Positions 1 to 8,134 of a DNA stretch of 38,836 nucleotides are shown in pieces. The translations under genes and the position numbers were made by a program. Origin of the DNA: Bacillus sp. 522_BSPC. Its GTDB lineage: Bacteria; Bacillota; Bacilli; Bacillales; Cytobacillaceae. A model generated the notes under the pieces. That model did not search any database. It had not been told where the DNA came from and saw only the letters and a program-made list of their open reading frames with translations. The number at the start of each line of letters is the position of its first letter. The first letter of the stretch is position 1. The stretch is from assembly GCF_001076885.1 (NCBI RefSeq), contig NZ_JVDT01000237.1, forward strand, positions 1 through 38,836, read 5' to 3'.

Positions 1-49
1 GATACTTACAATTCCATGTTGTATGTGCTAAACTGTTCATGTCCTTCAT
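1..49 (-). CDS. tnpA: IS200-like transposase TnpA, N-terminus only
   Basis: Sixteen codons are visible, reading MKDMNSLAHTTWNCKY before the window edge. This resembles the conserved start of IS200 Y1 transposases (S-L-x-H-x-x-W-N-C-K-Y-H). The ATG at 47-49 follows AAGGAGGT at a 9-base distance. The catalytic HUH motif and tyrosine lie outside the window, so I cannot say whether the transposase is intact. Family assignment rests only on this short but characteristic stretch. Confidence 0.7.
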   Translation of the reverse strand, partial: MKDMNSLAHTTWNCKY

Positions 50-57
50 AAGGGCAT

Positions 58-120
58 ACCTCCTTCTTGCGTGAGATAAAGTGGTCGGGAAACCAACTTT
101 ATCCTACCATGAAAGGAGGT
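58..120 (-). promoter_or_regulatory. tnpA leader with ribosome-site-sequestering stem
   Basis: The ribosome binding site AAGGAGGT (minus strand, 58-65) has a perfect 8-base complement, ACCTCCTT (113-120), earlier in the same leader. The GATAAAGT/ACTTTATC stem lies between them, so the leader can fold into one structure that hides the start site. IS200 is known to limit transposase translation with a leader structure that occludes the ribosome site. That this copy does the same is inferred from the complementarity. Confidence 0.6.
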
Positions 121-194
121 TTTTTTGTTACCTCGCTATAAGCTCTCCGGAACCCCCGGCATAGCCAGGGGTTTTCGAAACCATCAATAAGAAA

Positions 195-223
195 AGAGGG
201 GCGATTTTTTTATCGCTCCCTCT
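195..223 (-). terminator. Rho-independent terminator of the GH73 gene
   Basis: Inverted repeat AGAGGGGCGAT (195-205) and ATCGCTCCCTCT (212-223). Read on the minus strand it follows the stop codon of the glucosaminidase gene directly and runs into TTTTC. Confidence 0.7.
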
Positions 224-231
224 TTTTCCCT

Positions 232-2829
232 TTATTTATATACTGGAATTTCTAAATGCAGGATAAATGGTCTTAAGTTATATACTTCCGACATAACTTT
301 TACCTGTTTAGAGGCCCATCCTATATCTGTTGCATATTGATGACCAGCAAATGATTTATTGTTCATTAATTCTGGATTCCAGCGCATTTTATAAATGGTA
401 TTTTGGACAATATTATAACTATTTTTCCCGCCTATATATCCATTTTCAATAAAGGCTGCTCCACCTAATATCGCTTTATATGGCGTTGTCCAGCCATTAT
501 CATACGCTGCTTCTGCTCCACACTCATCTGGACAGTCATCATACGCACCGATACCATACATGTTATACACTTTTTTCCCTTTATACTCTATCCCTTTTGC
601 AAGAGTAGATGTACCATTACCCGTTTCTAATAGTGTATGAGCCATTAAATAGACTTCATTGATTCCATATTTTTTACCAGCATCAATGAAAGCTTGTCCC
701 TGTCCTTCTAATATTCCTTTTCCTTTTAGATATTGGTTTAGAATACTTACAGGTACTTCACTTGATTTGGTTAAATCCATAAACTGAAATCTTTGGACCT
801 TATCACTAGAGAAGTTAGTTGGATCGAGATAATATTTCACATCAGAAGAAGTAGCATTGCGCCAAGCATTATAGCTTACTTCTACCCATTTGCTTTTCGA
901 ATCCTCTTTTAAAACCGTTACTAACGTTCCTTTTTTGACAGATCCATAAATATGTCCTGTCGTACTTGCCTTTGATCTAATATTCAGTGTAGTAGCTGTT
1001 ACTCTACCTACTCTAGACTCAAGTTCAACAAGCGAACTGTGAACAAATAATTCTTGCTCTTTGTATTCGATTTTATACCATTTGTCGCTGCCAGCCGTTT
1101 CATCCCCAACAACATTGTTGTCTAAAATAAGAATTGATGTTCCGGATTTCACTTTTGTTGCAACATTAGTATCCTCTTTGTCATCTTTTATTTCTGGAGA
1201 CGTTCTAAGCTGCACATCATTTTTCGTGATTTTTCCTTTATCCATCATTTGAAGATATTCGCTAGATGCATATGCTTTTTCATTTCGATATTTATCTGTC
1301 TGGGGTGAAGTGTTCATTTGCATCGATAACGCATTATCCAGAGAGATATTATAGTTAGTTTTTGTCGTATAGACGTTTGTTCTGTATGAGTTTTTTTCGC
1401 TAACAGCTTCGCCCTTGTCCTTTTTAACAAGCTTTACTTCTATCGCCTCTACTCGCTTTAATAGCCCTTCTGTTCCTGCTTTCATTCCATTCTTGGCCCA
1501 TCCTAACCAGCCATATGATTGAACATGAACTCGGTAATACACATCGTAATGATTAGCAATTTCGCCTGAAAGATTTATTTTCACTGCTTCTAACGGTTTG
1601 GAATAACCTTCTATGCCAGAAACTCCCCCATTGGAAACACTACTTAACCAACTACCGCCTTGCATTTTGGAGGCATAAACAACTTCTCCACTGTAGGGAG
1701 AATTTTCAATATTTACTTTTATTGCTTCTATACGTTTTGACTGCCCCTCTGTACCACTAAATTTTCCATCTTTTACCGTTTCCATCCAACCCTTTGACTG
1801 TACATAGGAGGAATAGCTAATGGAAGGATCTGTTACAAATGGTTTAGCTGTAGATCCAGGTGCCCTCTTTCCTTTTTCTACAAGCTTTATCTGAATAGAC
1901 TCTACTCGCTTAGAAAGCCCTTCTGTTCCTGCAGACTGCCCATTTTTGGCCCAGTCAAGCCAGCCATAGCTTTGAGAATAAACTCGATAATACACATCAT
2001 AATGTTCAGCCATTTCTCCTGTTAAGTTGATTTGGATTGCTTCAACACGTTTACTTTTTCCCGTTGTACCGCTAACTTTTCCATTCGATACTGAATCCAT
2101 CCAACCATAACTTTGAACATGTGTTTTATACGTAATTCCACCAGAGTAAGGTGTTTTATTTAATGAGATTTTTATAGCTTCTACTCGCTTACTTTTTCCC
2201 GTAGTACCAGACGATGCTCCATTTTTCACCGTTTTCATCCAGCCGTAACTTTGAACATGCGTCGAATAAGAAACGGATAGATTTGTCACAAATGGCTGTT
2301 CTGTAGAACCAGGAGCTGATTGTCCCTTTTTGACTAAGACTATTTCCATTGCTTCTACTCGTTTAGAAAGTCCTTCTGTTCCTGCTGATTGACCATTTTT
2401 TGCCCAACCTAACCAACCATAAGTCTGAGAATGAACTCGATAATACACATCATAATGCTCAGCCATTTCTCCCGTTAAGTTGATTTGGATTGCTTCAACA
2501 CGTTTACTTTTTCCCGTTGTACCGCTAACTTTTCCATTCGATACTGAATCCATCCAGCCATAACTTTGAACATGTGTTTTATACGTAATCCCACCAGAAT
2601 ATGGGGCATTTTCCAAGTCTATCTTTACTGCCTCTACACGTTTACTTTTTCCTGTAGTGCCAGATAACTTACCGTCTTTCACACTATCCATCCAGCCATA
2701 ACTTTGAACATGTGTCGAATAGCTTATTGTTGGATTTTCCGCTGCATTAACATTAGTTACATTTATGGAATATCCCAAAACTAGTAAAATAGCAGCAAAA
2801 AAATAAAATAGTCCTCTTTTTTTATTCAT
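232..2829 (-). CDS. Secreted N-acetylglucosaminidase with nine ChW repeats (GH73)
   Basis: An exported peptidoglycan hydrolase of 865 residues. The chosen ATG encodes MNKKRGLFYFF, a typical signal-peptide start ending near VNAAEN. An in-frame ATG eight codons upstream (2853) lacks a ribosome site. GGGGGG lies 16 bases before the chosen ATG, which is longer than ideal. After the signal come nine ChW repeats of about 45 residues in three triplets (each carries a GW in the Q-S-Y-G-W context), to about residue 480. Two SH3-like segments follow (about 550-670). A C-terminal GH73 domain begins near 690; HTLLETGNGTS carries the probable catalytic Glu near 735. GH73 enzymes cut between GlcNAc and MurNAc. 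ChW repeats are cell-surface modules of Clostridium and some Bacilli; their use here for wall or substrate binding is inferred. Triplets one and two are almost identical in DNA sequence. The gene stands alone with its own terminator. Confidence 0.85.
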   Translation of the reverse strand: MNKKRGLFYFFAAILLVLGYSINVTNVNAAENPTISYSTHVQSYGWMDSVKDGKLSGTTGKSKRVEAVKIDLENAPYSGGITYKTHVQSYGWMDSVSNGKVSGTTGKSKRVEAIQINLTGEMAEHYDVYYRVHSQTYGWLGWAKNGQSAGTEGLSKRVEAMEIVLVKKGQSAPGSTEQPFVTNLSVSYSTHVQSYGWMKTVKNGASSGTTGKSKRVEAIKISLNKTPYSGGITYKTHVQSYGWMDSVSNGKVSGTTGKSKRVEAIQINLTGEMAEHYDVYYRVYSQSYGWLDWAKNGQSAGTEGLSKRVESIQIKLVEKGKRAPGSTAKPFVTDPSISYSSYVQSKGWMETVKDGKFSGTEGQSKRIEAIKVNIENSPYSGEVVYASKMQGGSWLSSVSNGGVSGIEGYSKPLEAVKINLSGEIANHYDVYYRVHVQSYGWLGWAKNGMKAGTEGLLKRVEAIEVKLVKKDKGEAVSEKNSYRTNVYTTKTNYNISLDNALSMQMNTSPQTDKYRNEKAYASSEYLQMMDKGKITKNDVQLRTSPEIKDDKEDTNVATKVKSGTSILILDNNVVGDETAGSDKWYKIEYKEQELFVHSSLVELESRVGRVTATTLNIRSKASTTGHIYGSVKKGTLVTVLKEDSKSKWVEVSYNAWRNATSSDVKYYLDPTNFSSDKVQRFQFMDLTKSSEVPVSILNQYLKGKGILEGQGQAFIDAGKKYGINEVYLMAHTLLETGNGTSTLAKGIEYKGKKVYNMYGIGAYDDCPDECGAEAAYDNGWTTPYKAILGGAAFIENGYIGGKNSYNIVQNTIYKMRWNPELMNNKSFAGHQYATDIGWASKQVKVMSEVYNLRPFILHLEIPVYK
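1981..2598 (-). repeat. 453-bp tandem duplication inside the ChW gene
   Basis: The stretch from 1981 to about 2145 recurs at 2434 to about 2598 with only a few substitutions. The offset is 453 bases, exactly 151 codons, so the frame is kept. It corresponds to ChW triplets two and one. The third triplet (about 1440-1830) is clearly more diverged. Confidence 0.8.
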
Positions 2830-2980
2830 AGATTCTATATCATTTCCCCCCATAAACTATATTAGGACATAAAACGACACCTTTGTCCTAATATCATTCT
2901 TTTTATATGCTACTATTCTATCATATTCGACAGGCATATTTTAATAGTTTTTAAAAATAGGTAAAATGTAGGAGGTATTA

Positions 2981-3014
2981 AAGAATAGAAGAACTGTACA
3001 GTTCTTCTATTCTT
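2981..3014. repeat. Perfect 34-bp palindrome
   Basis: The half-site AAGAATAGAAGAACTGT (2981-2997) is followed at once by its exact reverse complement, with no spacer. It lies about 150 bases upstream of the GH73 start and beyond the 3' end of the remnant at 3080. No T-tract follows, so it is not a standard terminator. The core AGAACTGT resembles the AGAACCGT arm of the intergenic repeat family found elsewhere in the window, which could make it a diverged member. Confidence 0.75.
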
Positions 3015-3079
3015 CTTATGTGGAAAAGTTGTGTTTCTTAAAGAAGTTTATTAATAACAGAGGAATACATTATAATTTC

Positions 3080-3304
3080 TTACTCCTTTTCTTCTAAGTA
3101 GCTCATGATCAAATAGGTAAAGTTATCCTTATCATCATTGTTCTTATGCGCATCAATATACTTTAGAAATACCTGTCTTATTTCTTCATTAAGTTATTCC
3201 ATTCTGCTTTCTACTGGATATAGATTGCTGAGCATATCCGGATTATTGTGTAAAACTTCAGGCGATAAGTTAATCACTCTTCTTGACCATTCAGCTCTTT
3301 GAAA
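3080..3304 (-). pseudogene. Gene remnant, C-terminal fragment of unknown family
   Basis: Read on the minus strand, this stretch has protein-like composition (QRAEWSRRVINLSPEVL and on to MSYLEEKE before TAA at 3080-3082). It carries one in-frame TAA (3194-3196) and is bounded upstream by TGA (3305-3307). There is no start codon with a ribosome site. It reads as a decayed C-terminal fragment of about 75 codons. I do not recognise the family. It abuts the broken ROK gene, in the same region where other genes are truncated. Confidence 0.5.
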
Positions 3305-3327
3305 TCAGAGTCTAAGCCAGATTTCCA

Positions 3328-3850
3328 CTAAATCGTATCCAAAAAAGATTGCACAAATGGAATGGCTGCTCCAATTGGAACGCCTTTTGCAGGTGAATGA
3401 CTGATATGAATAAAGCGGTCGCTGCTTGGAAAGGCGGATTTTTCGTTTGTTTTTTCATGAAGAATACGGATGTCTTCTTCTTTTAAATAGGAAGAAATAT
3501 GTCCTCCAATAATAAACTCTCTGTTAAGGACAAGATACAAATTATTCATGGAAAAGGCTAAATGGTCTAAAAAAGCGTTCCACCTTTTCACAAAACAAAC
3601 TACCCCAGATCGCACATTTTCGAAAAAAGCATCTAATGTCTCTCCCGTTTCTAACAGAGCATTTACAGAACTATATGTTTCCATGCACCCTTTCTTTCCA
3701 CAATAGCATAAAGGTCCATCAGGATTTATCGTCATATGCTCCACTGTTCCACTATGCCCTTCTTTTCCCATATATATTTGATTATTGATGATGATTGCAC
3801 CACCAAGATGTGTCCCAATTGATAGGTAGACAGCGTCTCCTATAAAGTCC
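3328..3850 (-). pseudogene. ROK-family regulator or sugar kinase, 5'-truncated
   Basis: The C-terminal part of a ROK protein (sugar kinases and XylR/NagC-type repressors). Recognisable features are DAVYLSIGTHLGG (the ROK phosphate-binding region), the GHxxVEHM-like stretch and the zinc-type motif C-Y-C-G-K-K-G-C-M-E. The end (AAIPFVQSFLDTI) matches a normal ROK C-terminus. Roughly the first half of the protein is missing, so a winged-helix DNA-binding domain cannot be confirmed. ROK similarity stops near 3846; the frame then runs on to 3948 only as the complement of the SDR gene. The reading frame is open, but a working product is unlikely. From the head-to-head layout I infer it was the divergent regulator of the sugar genes to its right. 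Confidence 0.75.
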
Positions 3851-4438
3851 ATTGCAATTAAAGCAGATGTAACTAACCCTGAAGATGTAAACGCTATGAT
3901 GGATACTGTATTAGAAGCTTTTGGTCGATTAGATGTTGCCTTTTGCAATGCTGGAATTTGCTTGAATGTCCCTGCTGAAGAAATGACTTTTGATCAATGG
4001 AAAAAAGTGATTGATATTAATTTGACAGGTGTATTCCTTACAGCTCAAGCAGCAGGTAAAGTCATGCTAAAACAAGGCAGCGGTTCCATTATTAATACAG
4101 CATCAATGTCAGGACATATTGTAAACTTTCCCCAACCACAATGCTCTTACAATGCTTCAAAGGCTGGTGTGATTCAACTAACAAAATCACTAGCTGTCGA
4201 GTGGGCATCAAGAAATGTACGTGTTAATTGCATTAGTCCAGGATATATCGGCACAGAGCTTACATTAAACTCTCCAAGCTTACAACCTTTAATTAAACAA
4301 TGGAATGAAATGGCACCGCTTAATCGCATGGGGAAACCAGAAGAACTTCAATCCATTTGTGTTTATTTAGCAGGCGACACTAGCAGCTTTACGACAGGTT
4401 CAGACTTTGTAATAGATGGTGCTTTCACTGCGATTTAA
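3851..4438 (+). pseudogene. Short-chain dehydrogenase/reductase, 5'-truncated
   Basis: An NAD(P)-dependent oxidoreductase of the classical SDR family lacking its N-terminus. SDR similarity begins at the IAIKADVTNPEDV stretch (from about 3851). It continues through NAG, the SMSG serine region, the catalytic Y-N-A-S-K, and the usual SPGYIGTEL and G-SDFVIDGAFTAI ending. The first 60 or so residues, including the TGxxxGxG cofactor loop, are absent. The only in-frame ATG is at 3896 and has no ribosome site, so the product could not bind cofactor normally. A kinase gene starts 29 bases downstream. Polyol or sugar-alcohol dehydrogenases of this type often precede an FGGY kinase, which fits a pentitol-like pathway (inferred). 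Confidence 0.8.
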
Positions 4439-4467
4439 TAGACTTATAGATTTAGGAGGGACTATTT

Positions 4468-5998
4468 ATGAATTACTTACTCGGGACTGATATCGGAACT
4501 TCCGGAACAAAGACGATATTAATGGATACTGATGGAAACTTAATTGCACAAGATTTACAAGAATACGATGTGTTAACTCCAAAGCCTTTATGGGCGGAAC
4601 AATGGCCAGATGTTTGGCTTGAAGCAACAAAAGCCTCCATTAAAAACACGGTGCAAAAAGTCAGGAATTCCACCTGAGAAAATACGCGGCATCGCAATCA
4701 GCGGTTTATATGGAGGTTCCGGCATTCCATTGGACGAAAACATGGAGCCTGTTAGACCTTGTATGATTTGGATGGATCGAAGAGCAGAAGCAGAATCAAA
4801 CTGGGTACTTGAACATATCGGAAAAGAAAAGCTTCTTGAAATTACCCATAATGGTGCTGATCCCTATTATGGATACACAAAAATCCTCTGGATGAAAAAC
4901 AATGAACCAGAGAACTGGCTCAAAACCAAATTATTTCTCCCACCAAATGATTATGTGATTTTCAAACTAACCGGAGAAGTTGCCATTGATTATTCTTCTG
5001 CAGGGAATATCGGCGGAATCTTTGATATGAATAACAGAACATGGTCAAAAGGAATGATGGATGCGATGGGAATCCCCACTTCGTTAATGCCGGAAAAAAT
5101 TGTGGAATCAACTGATATTGTTGGCGGATTAACGAAAGCAGCAGCGGCGGAGCTAGGGCTTTCTGAAGGAATGCCAGTTATTGCGAGTGGCATTGACTGT
5201 GGAGCAGCCAATATTGGACTCGGAGTATTGGAATCTGGCATTTATGCAGCCGCAATTGGCACCTCCATGTGTGCGGCACTGATTTCTGATAAACCAGTCA
5301 AAGGAAAGGACTTAATCGTTTGGCCTTATTTATATGATGCAAAAAGACTTTCCTATTATTTTGCTGGTGGAGCTACTGCTGGTGCGATCGTTAAATGGTT
5401 CCGCCAAACAATGTGTCAGTATGAATTGGAAGTCGAAAAAGAGGGCGGAAAGAACGCATATGATGTTTTAAACGAGCAAGCAGCTAACATTCCAGTCGGA
5501 AGTGATGGCTTGATTGTCCTACCTTATTTTATGGGCGAAAGAAGTCCCATTTGGGATTCAGATGCAAAAGGAACGATTGTCGGACTTTCTTTAGCACATA
5601 CAAAGGCTCATATCTATCGCGCATTTCTTGAAGCAGTAGCCTTCTCTTTACGTGATGCAATGGAAGCAACTGGTGAAGATCTTGGAGAATATATCTTGCT
5701 TGCAGGTGGTGTGACAAAATCGAAATTGTGGCGCCAAATTTTTGCAGATGTTACAGGCTATCCCGTTGTCTGCCCGATTCATGATGTTGAAGCCAATATG
5801 GGCGATGTTATGCTTGCTGGAATTGGAACTGGCCTTCTCTCTTATGAAGAGGTAAAGAAATGGCAGGTTCTAGATGAGAAGATTATGCCAAACAAAGAGA
5901 ATCATCAAAAATATAATGAATTTTACCATGTTTATCAATCTATCTATAAGCATTTAAAGACAGATATGAAAACGTTAACAAAAATTTCAGCAATGTAA
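4468..5998 (+). pseudogene. FGGY-family carbohydrate kinase (xylulokinase-like), frameshifted
   Basis: The first frame begins at 4468 after AGGAGGG and reads LGTDIGTSGTKTILMD, the FGGY phosphate loop; it stops at 4677. The rest continues in the next frame to 5998: SGIPPEKIRGIAISG, then ASGIDCGAANIGLG, and the C-terminal LAGGVTKSKLWRQIF. Joined, they give about 509 residues, normal for a xylulokinase-type enzyme. The break lies in CAAAAAGTC near 4660. Removing one A restores K-S-G-I-P-P in frame, so the simplest explanation is a one-base insertion in an A run. FGGY kinases phosphorylate sugars such as xylulose, ribulose or gluconate; the substrate here is unknown. The GPH transporter follows within 30 bases. 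A sequencing error cannot be excluded. Confidence 0.85.
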
Positions 5999-6028
5999 AA
6001 TTTTTTTACGAAATGGATGGTGATTGGG

Positions 6029-7375
6029 ATGGAGAAATGGAGAAAAAGGATTGGATACGGAGCTGGGGACTTCGCATGTAATCTTGTATTTAGTACAATG
6101 GCTTCTTATTTACTGTTTTTCTATACAGATGTCTTTGGAATTACGGCAACGGTTGCTGGAACGCTAATGCTTGTAACAAAGATTATTGATGCGTTTGCAG
6201 ATACAGGCATGGGATTATTAGTAGATAGAACAAATACTAGATGGGGACAAGGAAGACCTTATTTCCTCATTGGAGCAATTCCTTTTGCCGTCTTTACGAT
6301 TTTGACTTTTATTGTACCCGACTTCAGTATGGGTGGAAAAATTGTATGGGCTTATGTAACCTATTGCCTGTTAAACATTGCTTATACTGTTGTAAATATT
6401 CCTTTAAATACAATTGTGCCAAGATTAACTTCCGATAATCATGAACGAAACTGGCTAGTCTCAACTAGAATGATTTGCGCATTAATTGGAACCGCTTTAG
6501 TCATGACGATTACAAATCCCCTTGTTAATTTCTTCGGAAAGGGAGATACACAAAAAGGCTATCTCATTACGATGACTATTTACGGGGTTGCAGCTGTAAT
6601 TGTGTTTGTCTTTACGTTTATGAATACAAAAGAAGTCGTACCACCAACTGTAGAACGAGGAAAATCTACTTTTAAAGAGGATTTAAAAGGATTAACCGGC
6701 CATGCATTAATCTTCTTTATCTTAAATTTTCTCTATTTCGCCCTTTTTGTAATCAGAAATACTACTGTGATCTATTATTTCACATACAATCTTGGACGAA
6801 CAGATTGGCTTACGTTTGTTGGGCTTTTCGGTATTCTCTCTGGTCTGCCAATGCTTCTTCTTCTGCCTTGGCTTCAAAGGAAATTACCAAAAAAGAATGT
6901 CTTGCTATTAAGTACCGTTATCTATATTGTTGGAGATTTAATGATTTATTTTGGAAAAACGTCTCCTGTTTTACTCATAGCTGGTTTAGCAATTACCGGA
7001 CTTGGAATTTACGGGATCTTTGGAACCACTTTTGCCATTCAACCAGATATTATCGATTATTCCGAGTATAAAAACAACAAGAGTATCGCTGGGATGATTG
7101 CAGCCTTTCAAGGTTTCGCAGTAAAAATAAGTCTAGGCCTTGGTAGTGCACTTGTCGGAGTTTTTCTTCAACTGGGTGGCTATGTTCCAAATGCCACACA
7201 AACTCCTAAAGCTTTATCGTATATTGAAGTAAGCTTCATCTGGGTGCCACTAGCAATCTGCTTACTAATCGGCATAACCATGCTGTACTACAAGCTCGAT
7301 GCCAAACGAAGCGTAATGGATACAGAGTTGAACCGCAGACGAAACCTATTAAATAATAATGTCGTAAATCTTTAA
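6029..7375 (+). CDS. GPH-family sugar:cation symporter
   Basis: A membrane transporter of 448 residues with about twelve hydrophobic segments. It belongs to the glycoside-pentoside-hexuronide:cation symporter family (MelB/XylP/UidB-like). The opening, IGYGAGDFACNLVF followed by FFYTDVFGI, is characteristic, as are the DAFADTGMGLLVDRTNTRWG loop and the conserved RPYFLIGAIPF. The ATG at 6029 is preferred because GGTGAT sits about 10 bases upstream. An in-frame ATG at 6017 is possible but has no ribosome site. It follows the frameshifted kinase by 30 bases and was presumably part of the same operon, importing a pentoside, glycoside or polyol. It is the only gene of that locus that still looks whole. 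Confidence 0.85.
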   Translation: MEKWRKRIGYGAGDFACNLVFSTMASYLLFFYTDVFGITATVAGTLMLVTKIIDAFADTGMGLLVDRTNTRWGQGRPYFLIGAIPFAVFTILTFIVPDFSMGGKIVWAYVTYCLLNIAYTVVNIPLNTIVPRLTSDNHERNWLVSTRMICALIGTALVMTITNPLVNFFGKGDTQKGYLITMTIYGVAAVIVFVFTFMNTKEVVPPTVERGKSTFKEDLKGLTGHALIFFILNFLYFALFVIRNTTVIYYFTYNLGRTDWLTFVGLFGILSGLPMLLLLPWLQRKLPKKNVLLLSTVIYIVGDLMIYFGKTSPVLLIAGLAITGLGIYGIFGTTFAIQPDIIDYSEYKNNKSIAGMIAAFQGFAVKISLGLGSALVGVFLQLGGYVPNATQTPKALSYIEVSFIWVPLAICLLIGITMLYYKLDAKRSVMDTELNRRRNLLNNNVVNL

Positions 7376-7390
7376 AGTCGAGGGAAGCAA

Positions 7391-7439
7391 AGGGACGGTT
7401 CTTGTTAGGAAATTTTAGGGAAACAGTAGAACCGTCCCT
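7391..7439. repeat. Intergenic inverted repeat, family copy B
   Basis: Arms AGGGACGGTTCT (7391-7402) and AGAACCGTCCCT (7428-7439) are perfect complements around a 25-base loop. It sits between the convergent symporter and lipoprotein genes. No T-tract follows on either strand. Confidence 0.85.
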
Positions 7440-7452
7440 CTGAGGACCCTCC

Positions 7453-8094
7453 TTACTGTAAATTCAAGAAGACATTTCCTCCAAGCATTTCTTCATAGCG
7501 AAGCTGCGCTTTTTCTCCTGTTTTTACTAATCCAGAAATATAGCCTTCTTTTTCATTTCCTACATACATTTCATAACTAAATTCAGGTTCTGTCGTTCCG
7601 ATAATATCTCCACTATATATATCACCGTTTTTACTAACCATTTCGAAGTTCATTATCCCATCAATATGAAAGGACAAATCCTCTGTAGCCGATTCCGTAA
7701 ACTTAACTTTCGTTTTCGCTAAAAGCCATTCATATCCTTCTGGGGCAGGCTCATTGAATTCATTCATGGATTTTAATTTTTGATAGGCGTCCTCCCCGCG
7801 TATAACTTCCAATACTGTTAAATCAAACTTAATAGGGAAGGATTCCCCTTCATCATTATATAGTTCATCTTCGACTGTTACTGTCTTCTTAAACGGAACT
7901 GGATTTGTTCGAGATCCAAGCTTCGACTTTGTTTCTTCTTTCTTTTCTGTCTCTTCTGTTTGTACTTCTTCCTGTTTTTCATCCTCATCTTTAATTGTTA
8001 CATCCTTCGTATCTTGTCCACATCCTCCAAGGACAGTGACAATAAATAAACCAGTTAGACACAGTTTAAATATATTTGGGAAATTAATTTTCAT
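7453..8094 (-). CDS. Predicted lipoprotein, DUF4352-like
   Basis: A secreted, membrane-anchored protein of 213 residues. The N-terminus MKINFPNIFKLCLTGLFIV leads to the lipobox L-G-G-C near residue 25. A charged Glu/Lys/Thr-rich linker follows to about residue 58. A beta-rich domain then starts GSRTNPVPFKKTVTV and contains EGYEWLLAKTKVKF. This is the pattern of DUF4352-type immunoglobulin-like lipoproteins of Bacilli; that assignment is tentative. AAGGAGGATAAGG precedes the ATG. It starts 40 bases after the stop of the other lipoprotein gene, so the two are probably cotranscribed. Function unknown. Confidence 0.75.
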   Translation of the reverse strand: MKINFPNIFKLCLTGLFIVTVLGGCGQDTKDVTIKDEDEKQEEVQTEETEKKEETKSKLGSRTNPVPFKKTVTVEDELYNDEGESFPIKFDLTVLEVIRGEDAYQKLKSMNEFNEPAPEGYEWLLAKTKVKFTESATEDLSFHIDGIMNFEMVSKNGDIYSGDIIGTTEPEFSYEMYVGNEKEGYISGLVKTGEKAQLRYEEMLGGNVFLNLQ

Positions 8095-8134
8095 CCTTAT
8101 CCTCCTTATTTTCTCTAAATGAAAAACAACTATT

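Larger units (their letters stand above)
1..178 (-). mobile_element. End of an IS200/IS605-family insertion sequence (partial)
   Basis: This is the 5' end of an IS200-like element read on the minus strand and cut by the window edge. It holds the start of a TnpA-like reading frame (below 50). It also holds an inner stem of GATAAAGT (75-82) with ACTTTATC (96-103), and an outer hairpin of AACCCCCGGC (151-160) with GCCAGGGGTT (164-173). Subterminal hairpins of this kind are what Y1 transposases recognise. The exact outer boundary is not visible because IS200 elements have no terminal inverted repeats; 178 is an estimate. Confidence 0.7.

Noticed and set aside
1440-2800. CRISPR-like regular repeats
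   Set aside because: The repeats are coding ChW modules that keep the reading frame; there are no spacers or cas genes.
4610-4660. Independent start of the second kinase frame at 4610
   Set aside because: Residues before about 4660 in that frame are not kinase-like, and the real N-terminus is in the other frame, so it is one frameshifted gene.
4640-4690. Programmed frameshift in the kinase
   Set aside because: Only five A residues are present, with no stimulatory structure or upstream Shine-Dalgarno-like signal seen, and FGGY kinases are not known to use recoding.
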